Source: an uncultured Bacilli bacterium
GTDB taxonomy: Bacteria; Bacillota_I; Bacilli_A; RF39; UBA660
Length of the DNA: 64,000 nt
Direction: 5' to 3'
NCBI GenBank assembly: GCA_934098515.1
Contig: CAKOOK010000003.1
Coordinates: 1 to 64,000, forward strand
Of this stretch, positions 17,150 to 25,003 are shown in pieces (the first letter of the stretch is position 1; the number at the start of each line of letters is the position of its first letter). The translations under genes and the position numbers were made by a program. A model generated the notes under the pieces. The model saw nothing but the letters and a program-made list of their open reading frames with translations, made no database searches and was not told where the DNA came from.

Positions 17150-18070
17150 TTAATTATGCTTAAAACTAATACTACACTTACTATCATGACCATTATTTCT
17201 ATATTTAAATAAATACTTAGTATTACTCTCATTACTTATTGGACTAACCTCATAATCATCATAATTACAACTAACTTTATCAAGAACATAACCCGCATAA
17301 GGAACAACCGTAAAAGATACCTCATCATCATCCACAAAATCCTTACTAATAAAAGAAACAGTCCCATCAAAATAATCTATATTCTTATCAAGCCACTCCA
17401 AACTAACCGCATCCCTATAAGCATAAGTAACATCCATAAGAAAAATATTAGTATAATAAGTTCTACTAGAATTATAAGCACTCTCCTTACCTACAATCAT
17501 ATAACTTAAAGTCTCAGCACCACTTAAACTAACAAGCTTAGAAGTACTTACCCATTCACTACTATTAGAACTACTAATAATCCTATCCCTATCTATAACA
17601 TCACCACTTACCGTATTAGAAACAAACACATCACTGGTATAACCTATACTAGGCTGATAATATTCCATACGAAGATAATACTTATGAGAAGCATCTACAC
17701 TAATTGGCTGAGACAAATTACCACTAGAACCCGTCTTAATAACGCACCTCTTACCAAAATCAGCAGCCTGAAAATTACCCCCACCTTGAACACTCCAATC
17801 AGTAAGATTATTACTACCATCAACACTACTAAAATTACCATTACGTACCAAATTAGTAATCGTCTTACCTCCATCAACACTAGCATAAGAAACATACAAA
17901 CTTATCTTACCAATACCACCATTAAGCTTAGACTGAGTATCACTATTATACCTATCCAAAATAGTCTTATTCGCAATATAATTACTCAAAAGAGCCGTCA
18001 AAATAGCAATAAAAGCAAGAAAAAAAGTATAAATCAAACTAGTAGCAATAAACCCACTCTTATTCTTCAT
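17150..18070 (-). CDS. Pilin-like anchored protein with a carbohydrate-binding-like domain, first gene of the pseudopilin operon
   Basis: The 306-residue protein begins KNKSGFIATSLIYTFFLAFIAILTALL. It has the glycine and hydrophobic helix of a prepilin but lacks the usual glutamate at +5 (FIATS), so it may be an atypical pseudopilin or simply an N-anchored protein. The middle (NLVRNGNFSSVDGSNNLTDW ... YYLRMEYYQ) resembles CBM/discoidin-type modules. A cysteine-containing tail follows (DKVSCNYDDYEV). Ten bases separate it from the next prepilin gene. Likely part of the extracellular appendage; function inferred from context. Confidence 0.65.
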   Translation of the reverse strand: MKNKSGFIATSLIYTFFLAFIAILTALLSNYIANKTILDRYNSDTQSKLNGGIGKISLYVSYASVDGGKTITNLVRNGNFSSVDGSNNLTDWSVQGGGNFQAADFGKRCVIKTGSSGNLSQPISVDASHKYYLRMEYYQPSIGYTSDVFVSNTVSGDVIDRDRIISSSNSSEWVSTSKLVSLSGAETLSYMIVGKESAYNSSRTYYTNIFLMDVTYAYRDAVSLEWLDKNIDYFDGTVSFISKDFVDDDEVSFTVVPYAGYVLDKVSCNYDDYEVSPISNESNTKYLFKYRNNGHDSKCSISFKHN

Positions 18071-18114
18071 AACACCAGCCCTATTCTCACTAAATTATAA
18101 CATTATCTTAAAAG

Positions 18115-18144
18115 AAAAAAAAGCCCTAACTAAAAGTTAGAGCC
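18115..18144 (-). terminator. Terminator after the lytic transglycosylase gene
   Basis: On the minus strand, GCTCTAAC and GTTAGGGC form a stem around TTTTA, followed by seven or more T. Confidence 0.75.
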
Positions 18145-18210
18145 TATCCTAATCAACAATATAAGTAGCACCAAATCCACTAGCAAAACCATCTGCACTA
18201 CATATTTTGC

Positions 18211-19506
18211 CTACTTACTCTTAATTAAAGGACTAGTTACAGTAGTCTTAACCACAATATCGTTACCATTTTCATCTATCTTTTCATTCTCTATTGGTTT
18301 ACTAGAATCATAATAAGAAAGTACCATCTTAGGATATGCAAGTGAAGTATCCCCATTAACATTAAATAAATTAATCCATGAAGTATCATTTGCTTCTAAC
18401 ACCTCATTTAAAGATAAGCCTCTATCCTGCGAAAACTCACTTAACTTATTCCTAGTACTCGTCATTCCCCAATTATATGCACAAAGTGCCGCAGGTACAT
18501 TATAATCCATATTAACCAAACAATTCTGAAAATACATACAAGCAATCTTTATATTAGTATCAAGTTCTCTAATATTACTATCAGTAACATGAAAAGATTC
18601 CCAAGAATTTGTATCAAAGTTATATGCTTTAACATCCTGATTTACCCAAACCTGATATTGCATTTGCATAAGACCTACTCCACCACCAGGATCAATCTCA
18701 GTACTATGTACTCCCTTTTCTTGCGTTCCAATCGCCATCATCAAATCTTTATCAATACCATAAGTCTTAGCATACTTACTAACTAAACTATAATAATTAT
18801 TCTTCGCACTTACTGCCTTCTCAACACTAGTTCTATCACTAAAATCAATATTAAAATTTTGATAAATAGTATCTTTCTCTTCAACTAACTGAGCAAGTAA
18901 CTCTCCATTTGTTAGTTCCTTCTTCTCTGCTTCCTCGATATCATTTAAACTTATCATCTGCGTATCTAATAAAAGTTTATCATACCCTGGATCTTTTTCT
19001 TCAATATCCGGTTGCTCCTCATTTAAATACTTTTCTATACTCTCTTGACTAACATCACTCATCCATGTCGCATTTGCACTAGGTGTAAAAGGATCATCAA
19101 AGTCTTTAATCTTATGACTAACACTTAAAACAGATACCATAATAAGAAGAACCATAAGTCCCTTAGTAATAGCTCCAGTCTTAGATACTCTCTTAGCTTT
19201 CCTACTACCATTCATATACTTACTTGCTCTACTAGCATTATACTTATCTACTTTGCTTCTAGCATCTACTCTCTCAAATACCTGCTTATAATCCTTAATA
19301 AAAATAACTCTATCAGGATAAACAATCCTTATAACCTTTCCATCTTTACTAATTCTAGCATCAGTAGCATTTCTTCTTTCTACTTCATCTAAAAACTTCT
19401 TCGCTTCATCACCAAAAAAGATATTACTATAAGAACTATCAGAATAATTATTATAATACTTAGTCGTTAATCTATTTCTTTCACAACAAACAACTATTTT
19501 GTCCAT
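18211..19506 (-). CDS. Membrane-anchored lytic transglycosylase (SLT domain)
   Basis: 431 residues. The first ~110 are charged and cytoplasmic-looking. A transmembrane helix follows at about 112-132 (AITKGLMVLLIMVSVLSVSH), then a linker, then an SLT lysozyme-like domain from about 245 with MMAIGTQEKGVHS (catalytic glutamate), GGGVGLMQMQ and ALCAYNWG. The enzyme would cleave peptidoglycan outside the membrane. The long cytoplasmic N-terminus is unusual for this family. The gene overlaps the DUF1292-like gene upstream by 13 bases. It lies just upstream of the pseudopilin operon, so it may open the wall for that structure, although a terminator separates them. Confidence 0.85.
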   Translation of the reverse strand: MDKIVVCCERNRLTTKYYNNYSDSSYSNIFFGDEAKKFLDEVERRNATDARISKDGKVIRIVYPDRVIFIKDYKQVFERVDARSKVDKYNASRASKYMNGSRKAKRVSKTGAITKGLMVLLIMVSVLSVSHKIKDFDDPFTPSANATWMSDVSQESIEKYLNEEQPDIEEKDPGYDKLLLDTQMISLNDIEEAEKKELTNGELLAQLVEEKDTIYQNFNIDFSDRTSVEKAVSAKNNYYSLVSKYAKTYGIDKDLMMAIGTQEKGVHSTEIDPGGGVGLMQMQYQVWVNQDVKAYNFDTNSWESFHVTDSNIRELDTNIKIACMYFQNCLVNMDYNVPAALCAYNWGMTSTRNKLSEFSQDRGLSLNEVLEANDTSWINLFNVNGDTSLAYPKMVLSYYDSSKPIENEKIDENGNDIVVKTTVTSPLIKSK

Positions 19507-19724
19507 AAGTCATCCCTTTTTTCTAACTCTGCATCAACCATATCCCATTCTTCATCAGTCGTTATAGGAAGAAGTGTTACATCATCACTAAGTATAGAAG
19601 CAGAAATATCCCCATTTTCTAAAACATATACAATATACCTTTTATTATTATTCTCGAATATAAATAGAACATGTAACTTCTCACCATTAACCTCTATCAC
19701 ACCATCTAATAATATCTCATCCAT
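19494..19724 (-). CDS. DUF1292-like small protein
   Basis: About 76 residues and acidic. It has the DUF1292 arrangement: a short N-terminal strand region, VLFIFENNNKRYIVY and a C-terminal TDEEWDMVDAELEK. Members are small cytosolic proteins of unknown function common in Firmicutes. I prefer ATG 19724 because it is six bases after AGGAAG; 19730 is too close. The 3' end overlaps the transglycosylase start, implying translational coupling. Confidence 0.65.
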   Translation of the reverse strand: MDEILLDGVIEVNGEKLHVLFIFENNNKRYIVYVLENGDISASILSDDVTLLPITTDEEWDMVDAELEKRDDLWTK

Positions 19725-19796
19725 ACTCATCTTCCTATTCTATACAAAAATTATAACAACAAATTCCCCTTTTGTAAACATAAGAAAAGAGTAAGA

Positions 19797-21023
19797 TTAC
19801 TTACCAATATAGTATTTCTTCTTACCCTTACGTACTATTAAATATTTATTATACAATAACTTATCGCTAGTAATTACTTCACCTTCATCACTAACTTTTT
19901 CACCATTAATACTAATACTTCCTGCACTTATAAACTCTCTTGCTTCTCTTTTGCTAGAACATATATTAGCATTTATTAACATATCAATAACCTTATCACC
20001 AATGTTCACATCAAATGAAGGAGCTCCCTTAAAGGCATCTTCTAATTCATCTTCACCTAAAAGTGTAATATCACCTTTAAATAAACAATCACTAATCTTT
20101 TTAGCTTTTAAATACTCATCCTTACCATGAATATCAGTAATAATCTCTCTAGCTAAAGCAATATGAGCTTCTCTTGCTTCTGGATGCTCATTATTCTTTC
20201 TTTCATATTCTAGAATTTCCTCTCTACTTAAGAAAGTAAATATCTTTAAATAATCAATAACCAGTGAATCATCCACATTAACTAAGTACTGATATAACTC
20301 ATAACTGGAAGTCTTACTTTTATCTAACCATAGAGCATTACCTTCACTCTTACCAAACTTCTTACCAGTCTTATCAAGAACAAGTGGCATCGTAAACCCA
20401 TAAGCTTCCTTACCAGTAATCTTCCTAATTAAATCAATACCAGTTGTAATATTACCCCACTGATCAGAACCTTCTGCTTGAAGTACACAATTCTTATCTT
20501 CAAATAATCTTAAGAAATCATAACCTTGAATTAAAGTATAAGAAAACTCTGCATAAGTAATACCTGTCTCTAATCTTCTTCTAATAATATCTTTATCTAG
20601 CATATAATTAACATTAATATACTTACCAACATCTCTTAAGAAATCTAAAAATTCATAACCTTTAAACCAATCATAATTATTAACTAATTCTGCCTTGCCA
20701 TCAAATAAAGCACTAACTTGTTTAGAAATACCTTCTAAGTTTTTATTAAGAGTCTCTTTACTAATAATTTCTCTTTCAGCAGTTGGTCTAGGATCTCCAA
20801 TAAGTCCTGTAGCTCCACCAATAAGTAAAATTGGATGATGACCTGCTTTAGCAAGTCTTTTCGCAGTAACAAGTGATGAGTAATGTCCTAAATGCAAACT
20901 ATCTGCAGTTGGATCTGTTCCCCAGTAAAAACTAATTGGTTCTCCATTTAATAACTTCTCAATATCTGGACTACTAACATCTTTAACAAGTCCTCTCCAT
21001 TTTAAATCTTCAAATAAATTCAT
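19797..21023 (-). CDS. tyrS: Tyrosyl-tRNA synthetase
   Basis: 408 residues, normal for bacterial TyrRS. The class I HIGH motif appears as HLGH at residues 44-47 after DPTADS, and the KMSKS equivalent is KFGKS followed by EGNALWLD. Tyrosine-site residues (YTLIQGYDF, EGSDQWGN) are present and a C-terminal S4 RNA-binding domain covers the last ~65 residues. It charges tRNA-Tyr in the cytosol. The RBS is GGAGGAGATATT. It is co-transcribed with the HAD phosphatase 11 bases upstream, under a T-box leader, so expression should rise on tyrosine limitation. Confidence 0.97.
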   Translation of the reverse strand: MNLFEDLKWRGLVKDVSSPDIEKLLNGEPISFYWGTDPTADSLHLGHYSSLVTAKRLAKAGHHPILLIGGATGLIGDPRPTAEREIISKETLNKNLEGISKQVSALFDGKAELVNNYDWFKGYEFLDFLRDVGKYINVNYMLDKDIIRRRLETGITYAEFSYTLIQGYDFLRLFEDKNCVLQAEGSDQWGNITTGIDLIRKITGKEAYGFTMPLVLDKTGKKFGKSEGNALWLDKSKTSSYELYQYLVNVDDSLVIDYLKIFTFLSREEILEYERKNNEHPEAREAHIALAREIITDIHGKDEYLKAKKISDCLFKGDITLLGEDELEDAFKGAPSFDVNIGDKVIDMLINANICSSKREAREFISAGSISINGEKVSDEGEVITSDKLLYNKYLIVRKGKKKYYIGK

Positions 21024-21034
21024 AATATCTCCTC

Positions 21035-21649
21035 CTATAATATATCTTTTAATTTCTTTATATTATTTATTGTACTATCAGTATTTTCATTATCTTTACT
21101 TATATAAATAGTTTTCATTCCAAGTGCTTTAGCTGGACTAATATCACTAGATAAACTATCACCAACCATTACACATTCATCATAATTATCATTTTCTCTA
21201 GCTAAATCAAAAAACTCTTTATTAGGTTTAATTCCATATTCACACCCATATATATTCTTAAAATATTTATCTAAGCAGTGGTATCGTAATCTCCCCTTTT
21301 GAGCAGCAGTATACCAATTAGTAAGTACTACTAAAGTATACTTCTTACTTAAATAATCAAGAACATCACTAGTATCATCATTTAATAAAGTTGAATATCC
21401 TGCATAAATATCTAAACATCTATTTAAATCATCTTTACTAAACATAATCTTTAATCTATCACTAATATATTTAGAAAGTTCATCTTTATCAAATCCAATA
21501 CCCTTTAACTCAAATTCTCCAATAACATCATAAAACATCTTAGGCTTAATATTAGGATAATCTTTTAAAAACTCTGTATAAGCACTTATACAATCTTTAT
21601 ATGTATCTAAAAGGGTATTATCTACATCAAATATAATTCTCTTAATCAT
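21035..21649 (-). CDS. HAD-superfamily hydrolase (YjjG/phosphoglycolate phosphatase-like)
   Basis: About 204 residues. HAD motif I is FDVDNTLLDT at the N-terminus, motif II is VVLTNW, and motif IV is MVGDSLSSDISPAKALGMKT. A helical cap lies between I and II. It is a soluble phosphatase, probably on nucleotides or small sugar phosphates; the substrate cannot be told. ATG 21649 is used because GGAGG precedes it; the upstream in-frame ATG lies in the T-box terminator. It is first in the T-box operon with tyrS, which suggests no obvious tyrosine link, only shared control. Confidence 0.85.
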   Translation of the reverse strand: MIKRIIFDVDNTLLDTYKDCISAYTEFLKDYPNIKPKMFYDVIGEFELKGIGFDKDELSKYISDRLKIMFSKDDLNRCLDIYAGYSTLLNDDTSDVLDYLSKKYTLVVLTNWYTAAQKGRLRYHCLDKYFKNIYGCEYGIKPNKEFFDLARENDNYDECVMVGDSLSSDISPAKALGMKTIYISKDNENTDSTINNIKKLKDIL

Positions 21650-21790
21650 ATATTCCTCCACAAAAAAAATCATAAACTAAAGGACGAATAAAATCCGCGG
21701 TACCACCTTAATTCATGATTACATGCTCTCTTAATCTTATCGCGATCTCACGCTTTAGCTCCAAGGTCGTAAATCTCTTCATCACTAACA
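21650..21790 (-). promoter_or_regulatory. T-box leader (tyrosine) of the HAD-tyrS operon
   Basis: The conserved antiterminator sequence AAGGTGGTACCGCGG lies at about 21692-21707. A competing terminator pairs ATCATGAA..AAGG with CCTTTAG..ATGAT, followed by eight T. A UAC triplet (21769-21771) is a possible tyrosine specifier. The leader is only about 140 nt from the predicted start and lacks the AGAGAG...GGUGG stem I tip seen in the leu and ile leaders, so stem I seems shortened. Confidence 0.85.
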
Positions 21791-21795
21791 AACAT

Positions 21796-21824
21796 AGTAT
21801 ATCAAATGAAAATATTTATTTCAA
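21796..21824 (-). promoter_or_regulatory. Sigma-A promoter for the T-box HAD-tyrS operon
   Basis: Minus-strand -35 TTGAAA (21819-21824) and -10 TATACT (21796-21801), 17-base spacer, with the predicted start about 21789. Confidence 0.75.
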
Positions 21825-21834
21825 GCAAAAAAAC

Positions 21835-21864
21835 TTGTATAAATTAGCTTTAATGTAGTATAAT
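21835..21864 (+). promoter_or_regulatory. Promoter of the putative antitoxin RNA
   Basis: Plus-strand -35 TTGTAT (21835-21840) and -10 TATAAT (21859-21864) with an 18-base spacer, pointing toward the small toxin gene on the other strand. Confidence 0.6.
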
Positions 21865-21870
21865 TAATTT

Positions 21871-21960
21871 AAGGAAGAGCACTAACCCCTGAAAGTTAGG
21901 CTTCTCCAGATTGTTTTCTTTTGAAGCTACTTAACAGGTAATGTTAGTAGCTTCTTTTAT
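21871..21960 (+). ncRNA. Putative antisense/antitoxin small RNA
   Basis: About 90 nt between a good promoter and a strong intrinsic terminator. The 5' part can fold as CUAAC/GUUAG with flanking pairs. It contains GTTAGGCTTCTCC (21895-21907), which also occurs in the 5' part of the opposing toxin mRNA. The 3' half is the terminator hairpin. It converges on the 29-residue hydrophobic ORF. The layout recalls Fst/par-type type I toxin-antitoxin loci; the antitoxin role is inferred. Confidence 0.5.
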
Positions 21961-21962
21961 TT
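21923..21962 (+). terminator. Terminator of the putative antitoxin RNA
   Basis: GAAGCTAC pairs with GTAGCTTC and TAACA with TGTTA around a GGTAA loop, one bulged T, followed by TTTTATTTTAT. On the other strand the hairpin is followed by A-rich sequence, so it is not obviously bidirectional. Confidence 0.8.
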
Positions 21963-22051
21963 TATCTAAAAATAATAACAATTACCTTTAAAATAATTAA
22001 AAGGACGATTATGATAATTAAATTATCTAAAATAGATTTTAATTTTTTCAT
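21962..22051 (-). CDS. 29-residue hydrophobic peptide, putative type I toxin
   Basis: This ORF was too short for standard callers. It runs from ATG 22051 to TAA 21962: a charged MKKLKSILDN start, then an uninterrupted aliphatic stretch of I, L and V (one K), ending FR. This is a single short membrane helix, like Fst, Ldr and TxpA peptides that depolarise membranes. GGGAG sits eight bases before the ATG and can pair with an upstream CUCCC in the leader, hiding the RBS, as known for Fst mRNA. It has its own promoter, and a small RNA is transcribed toward it from the other side. Toxicity is not shown. Confidence 0.6.
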   Translation of the reverse strand: MKKLKSILDNLIIIIVLLIILKVIVIIFR

Positions 22052-22111
22052 ATACATCACTCCCTTCTTTTTAAGACGGGAGAAGCCTAACATAGTACTC
22101 TTCGAGTAGGT

Positions 22112-22140
22112 ATATTATCATAAACATCAAACACATGCAA
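22112..22140 (-). promoter_or_regulatory. Promoter of the small hydrophobic peptide gene
   Basis: Minus-strand -35 TTGCAT (22135-22140), -10 TAATAT (22112-22117), 17-base spacer. The predicted transcript starts about 22105, and its 5' part contains the shared GTTAGGCTTCTCC (22079-22091). Confidence 0.6.
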
Positions 22141-22191
22141 GCCCTTTAATTATGCTGGTTTGCAGACTTTTAAAATCTGTAATTACCATAT

Positions 22192-22221
22192 AAAAAAAGA
22201 TAGCACTTTAAGCATGCCATC
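22192..22221 (-). terminator. Terminator after the coiled-coil operon
   Basis: Minus strand GATGGCA and TGCTATC stem with one G-U pair, nine-base loop, then seven T. Confidence 0.75.
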
Positions 22222-22509
22222 CTATAACTTTTCAATAACTGCTGCATTCTTCTCTAAGCATCTAATCAAATCAGCATGATCATACTTTTCAAAGATTGCT
22301 CTAAATCTATCTGGATTTATAAAGAACATATGAGTATGTCCCATAAACACCTCTTTATAATTCTTAATTCCAATACCTTTCAAATAAGCATAATTTTCTT
22401 TAACTAATGATGGAAACAATTTAAGTTTCTCAATAACACTTGCTTCACTAGAACCATTAATCATTGTAATATCATCATCAGTTAATCCTAAATCTTTTAA
22501 ATAATTCAT
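22222..22509 (-). CDS. Small helical protein, mTERF-like pattern, function unknown
   Basis: 95 residues. I do not recognise a family with confidence. The pattern LKDLGLTDDDITMI ... LKLFPSLVKENYAYLKGIGIKNYKEVF recalls helical repeats of the mTERF type, but this is only a visual similarity. It starts at a TAATG overlap with the stop of the coiled-coil gene upstream, with GGAGG just before, so the two are translationally coupled and probably function together. Confidence 0.5.
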   Translation of the reverse strand: MNYLKDLGLTDDDITMINGSSEASVIEKLKLFPSLVKENYAYLKGIGIKNYKEVFMGHTHMFFINPDRFRAIFEKYDHADLIRCLEKNAAVIEKL

Positions 22510-23936
22510 TATCTATTACCTCCTAAATCATTCAAATGCTTAGCTTTAACAATTAAATCAGTAATATTTGCTTCACTAACCTTAGGTCCATAACTCTTTA
22601 TAACTTCATTTAAATCAAAACTATTAATAAGTGGAAGTGCTGATAATACATAACTTATATTACTAGTAGTTTGTCCAGCAAGTAAAAGTTTACTAATTAC
22701 ATGCTCTATCTCAGCTGGTGTACTTGTCGTAAATAAATCTGCTGAATCATAAATAGCATCTAACTTAATATTATTTCTCTTAAGTACATCAAATACTTTC
22801 TTATACATCTCTTTATTATAATTACTCTTTAATCTATCTTGATCAGTAGCTGTAAACTTATGATAATCAACACCATTCTCAGTAAATAAATTAGCAAGTT
22901 CTTCAGTTTCATCATTAGAAGGAGTAACAGGTTCAAAACTTAAACTATTATCTTTAACTTCATCCTTCTTATCATCAAGAGGTGCCTCAGGCTCAGCATT
23001 TAAATCAGCTTCACTTAACCCTTCAAAACTAAAGCCTCCATCAAACACATTAGTACTAGGCTCAAAAATATTTACAGTTTCAGGCTTAACACCAGCATTT
23101 ACTTCAGTCTTAACATTCTCTACTACAGGCTCTGTTTTCTTTTCTTCCTCTTTTACCTCTGGTTCCTTTTCACTTTCCTTAGATTCCTCTTCATCTAAAC
23201 CCGTACCAAAAATACTAGCATACTCATTATCTATAGAATCATTTAAAGCTTTAAAATCAATCTTCTGATAATCACTTGAAGGCTCCTCTAAAACTTTCTC
23301 ATCGCTTACTGAATTATCACTAACAGTAGCCTCTTCTTCTGGTTCATCCATCTTACTTATCTCATCAAACACTGGACTATCCAAATTAACATCATCATAC
23401 TTCTTAACCTCAAAAGTAGGTTCAAATATTAAGTTCTCTGGGTTTTCAGACGCAAAATCAACAATACGATTTAACTCTTTAGAATAGTACTCTAATGCCT
23501 TAGAATAATTATTTAATCTATCAGTCTTAATCTCTTTATCCTTCTTTAAATTAATTAGTAAGTCTTTAATAGCTCTTGCTTTCTCAGTAAGTTCACCAAT
23601 CTTTTCACGATACTTAGTAATCTCATTTTGTTTAGCAATCATCTTAGCATTAATCTCTTTATTACCAGCCTCAACAATCGCATTTAAATCTTTCTTACCA
23701 AATCTTTCGTTTAAATCAGTTAAATCTACTTCAAGTGCTTTAATTTCTTCTTCTAAAGACTTAATTTTCTCCTTAGCATTATCAACATCATTCTTATATC
23801 CTTTAGCTTCATCTATTTTCTTATCAATCTTAGACTTAACATCATCCAAAGCCTTCTCAGAATCACTTTTCTTAGTTTCCAACTCACTAATAATTGCTTT
23901 TAACTTACTATTTATTTCATTTATCAAGTTTATCAT
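22509..23936 (-). CDS. Coiled-coil protein with acidic disordered middle, function unknown
   Basis: 475 residues. Residues ~1-170 are heptad-like coiled coil rich in K, E, D and L. Residues ~190-345 are acidic and low complexity (EEEATVSDNS, KESEKEPEVKEEEKK). The last ~120 residues form a globular helical region (VDYHKFTATDQDRLKSNYN ... FDVLKRNNIKLDAIYDSADLF). No signal peptide or membrane segment is seen, so it is cytosolic. The shape suggests a scaffold or cell-division-type structural protein, but no family is recognised. RBS AGGAAGGG. Confidence 0.55.
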   Translation of the reverse strand: MINLINEINSKLKAIISELETKKSDSEKALDDVKSKIDKKIDEAKGYKNDVDNAKEKIKSLEEEIKALEVDLTDLNERFGKKDLNAIVEAGNKEINAKMIAKQNEITKYREKIGELTEKARAIKDLLINLKKDKEIKTDRLNNYSKALEYYSKELNRIVDFASENPENLIFEPTFEVKKYDDVNLDSPVFDEISKMDEPEEEATVSDNSVSDEKVLEEPSSDYQKIDFKALNDSIDNEYASIFGTGLDEEESKESEKEPEVKEEEKKTEPVVENVKTEVNAGVKPETVNIFEPSTNVFDGGFSFEGLSEADLNAEPEAPLDDKKDEVKDNSLSFEPVTPSNDETEELANLFTENGVDYHKFTATDQDRLKSNYNKEMYKKVFDVLKRNNIKLDAIYDSADLFTTSTPAEIEHVISKLLLAGQTTSNISYVLSALPLINSFDLNEVIKSYGPKVSEANITDLIVKAKHLNDLGGNR

Positions 23937-24024
23937 CGTACAACCCTTCCTATTCTAAAGAAATTATAGCAGAATTTTTCTAACTTGTAAATAACATGCC
24001 TACCATTTTACAAGACTTTTATTC

Positions 24025-24930
24025 TCACTCTTCAAACGTATCTAAATCATTTTCATACTTCTTTAAATAAAAGTTTGCATTATACTCCTTACCATGATTA
24101 TTCACTAAAGTATCATTAATTGGTATTATCGTATAATCTTTAAGTATTACATATTCATAAGTAAGCGTTAATACTTCATCATAATATTTACTTAATAAAT
24201 TCATCTTTAAAGTAGTCGTACTAAGAACACCACCTTTATAATACTCTACAACTTCATAAAAAGCCTTATCTGTTTTAACAATTCTCTGATTATAAATTTT
24301 TAGTATTTTCTCTCCTTCGTAATTACCATCAATCTTACTAATACTATCATCAACATTTATCTTCTTAATAAAATCATAATAACCATAATTCTTCTTATAC
24401 AAAACATTATCCTTAGCATAAAACAAATTACCCATCAAATCATAACTAATTGGTACCTTAAAATAATCACTATAATCATGAACTACATAATCACTAGAAC
24501 TATATATCGCATTATCATAATAATCATAAGTGTTTTCTACATTTCTATCGTAATTACTATCCCTAAAAGTATACTTCTTATTATTATCTGAATAAAAAGA
24601 AATATCTGCTCCATAAGGAATATCCATACTAAGCACTTTTACTTCTTCTGGAATATCAAATACCTTCTTATATTTAAAATTACCTTCTCTTAAACTAGAC
24701 GGATCAAATATATAAGCCTCATGCCCCGTAATAAATGCCATTTCTGAAAATAAAGTACCATCATTAATAACATCACCACTTATCTTCTTATAATAACTAT
24801 CATCATCTACCTTTTTATTATACATTACCTCTTCTTTTAAACTATTTAAGTTTACTTTATCTTCTTCATTCTTACCGCAACCTATGACCATCAAAACAAC
24901 AATCAATAACAAAAATACTTTCCTTTTCAT
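24025..24930 (-). CDS. Lipoprotein, function unknown
   Basis: 301 residues. The N-terminus KRKVFLLLIVVLMVIGCGKN is a type II signal peptide with lipobox VIGC, cysteine at residue 18. The mature part is rich in tyrosine and aspartate with repeated beta-like strands and no recognised enzyme motif. It would be lipid-anchored on the outer face of the membrane. The RBS is AGGAGG. It stands between the coiled-coil operon and the ABC importer, with no overlap to either. Confidence 0.6.
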   Translation of the reverse strand: MKRKVFLLLIVVLMVIGCGKNEEDKVNLNSLKEEVMYNKKVDDDSYYKKISGDVINDGTLFSEMAFITGHEAYIFDPSSLREGNFKYKKVFDIPEEVKVLSMDIPYGADISFYSDNNKKYTFRDSNYDRNVENTYDYYDNAIYSSSDYVVHDYSDYFKVPISYDLMGNLFYAKDNVLYKKNYGYYDFIKKINVDDSISKIDGNYEGEKILKIYNQRIVKTDKAFYEVVEYYKGGVLSTTTLKMNLLSKYYDEVLTLTYEYVILKDYTIIPINDTLVNNHGKEYNANFYLKKYENDLDTFEE

Positions 24931-24982
24931 AATCCTCCTACCTTATAAAGATTATATAAAAAATAAATATTCTTAGCAACTT

Positions 24983-25003
24983 AAAAAGAGCCCTAAAGCC
25001 CTT
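24983..25003 (-). terminator. Terminator after the ABC importer operon
   Basis: Minus strand AAGGGC/GCTCTT stem with one G-U pair around TTTAGG, then T run; it overlaps the permease stop. Confidence 0.6.

Noticed and set aside
17684..18100. 138-residue plus-strand ORF
   Set aside because: It is antisense to the pilin-like gene and its protein is dominated by I, T, N and S from the reverse codons; no RBS.
18151..18210. Remnant coding sequence (ADGFASGFGATYIVD) after the transglycosylase gene
   Set aside because: It reads like protein in one frame but is only about 17 codons, out of frame with the gene and before its terminator; too short to support.
22079..22091. Direct antisense pairing of the shared GUUAGGCUUCUCC in the toxin-antitoxin locus
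   Set aside because: The two RNAs carry the same, not complementary, sequence there, so any pairing must use other parts (CUAAC with GUUAG).
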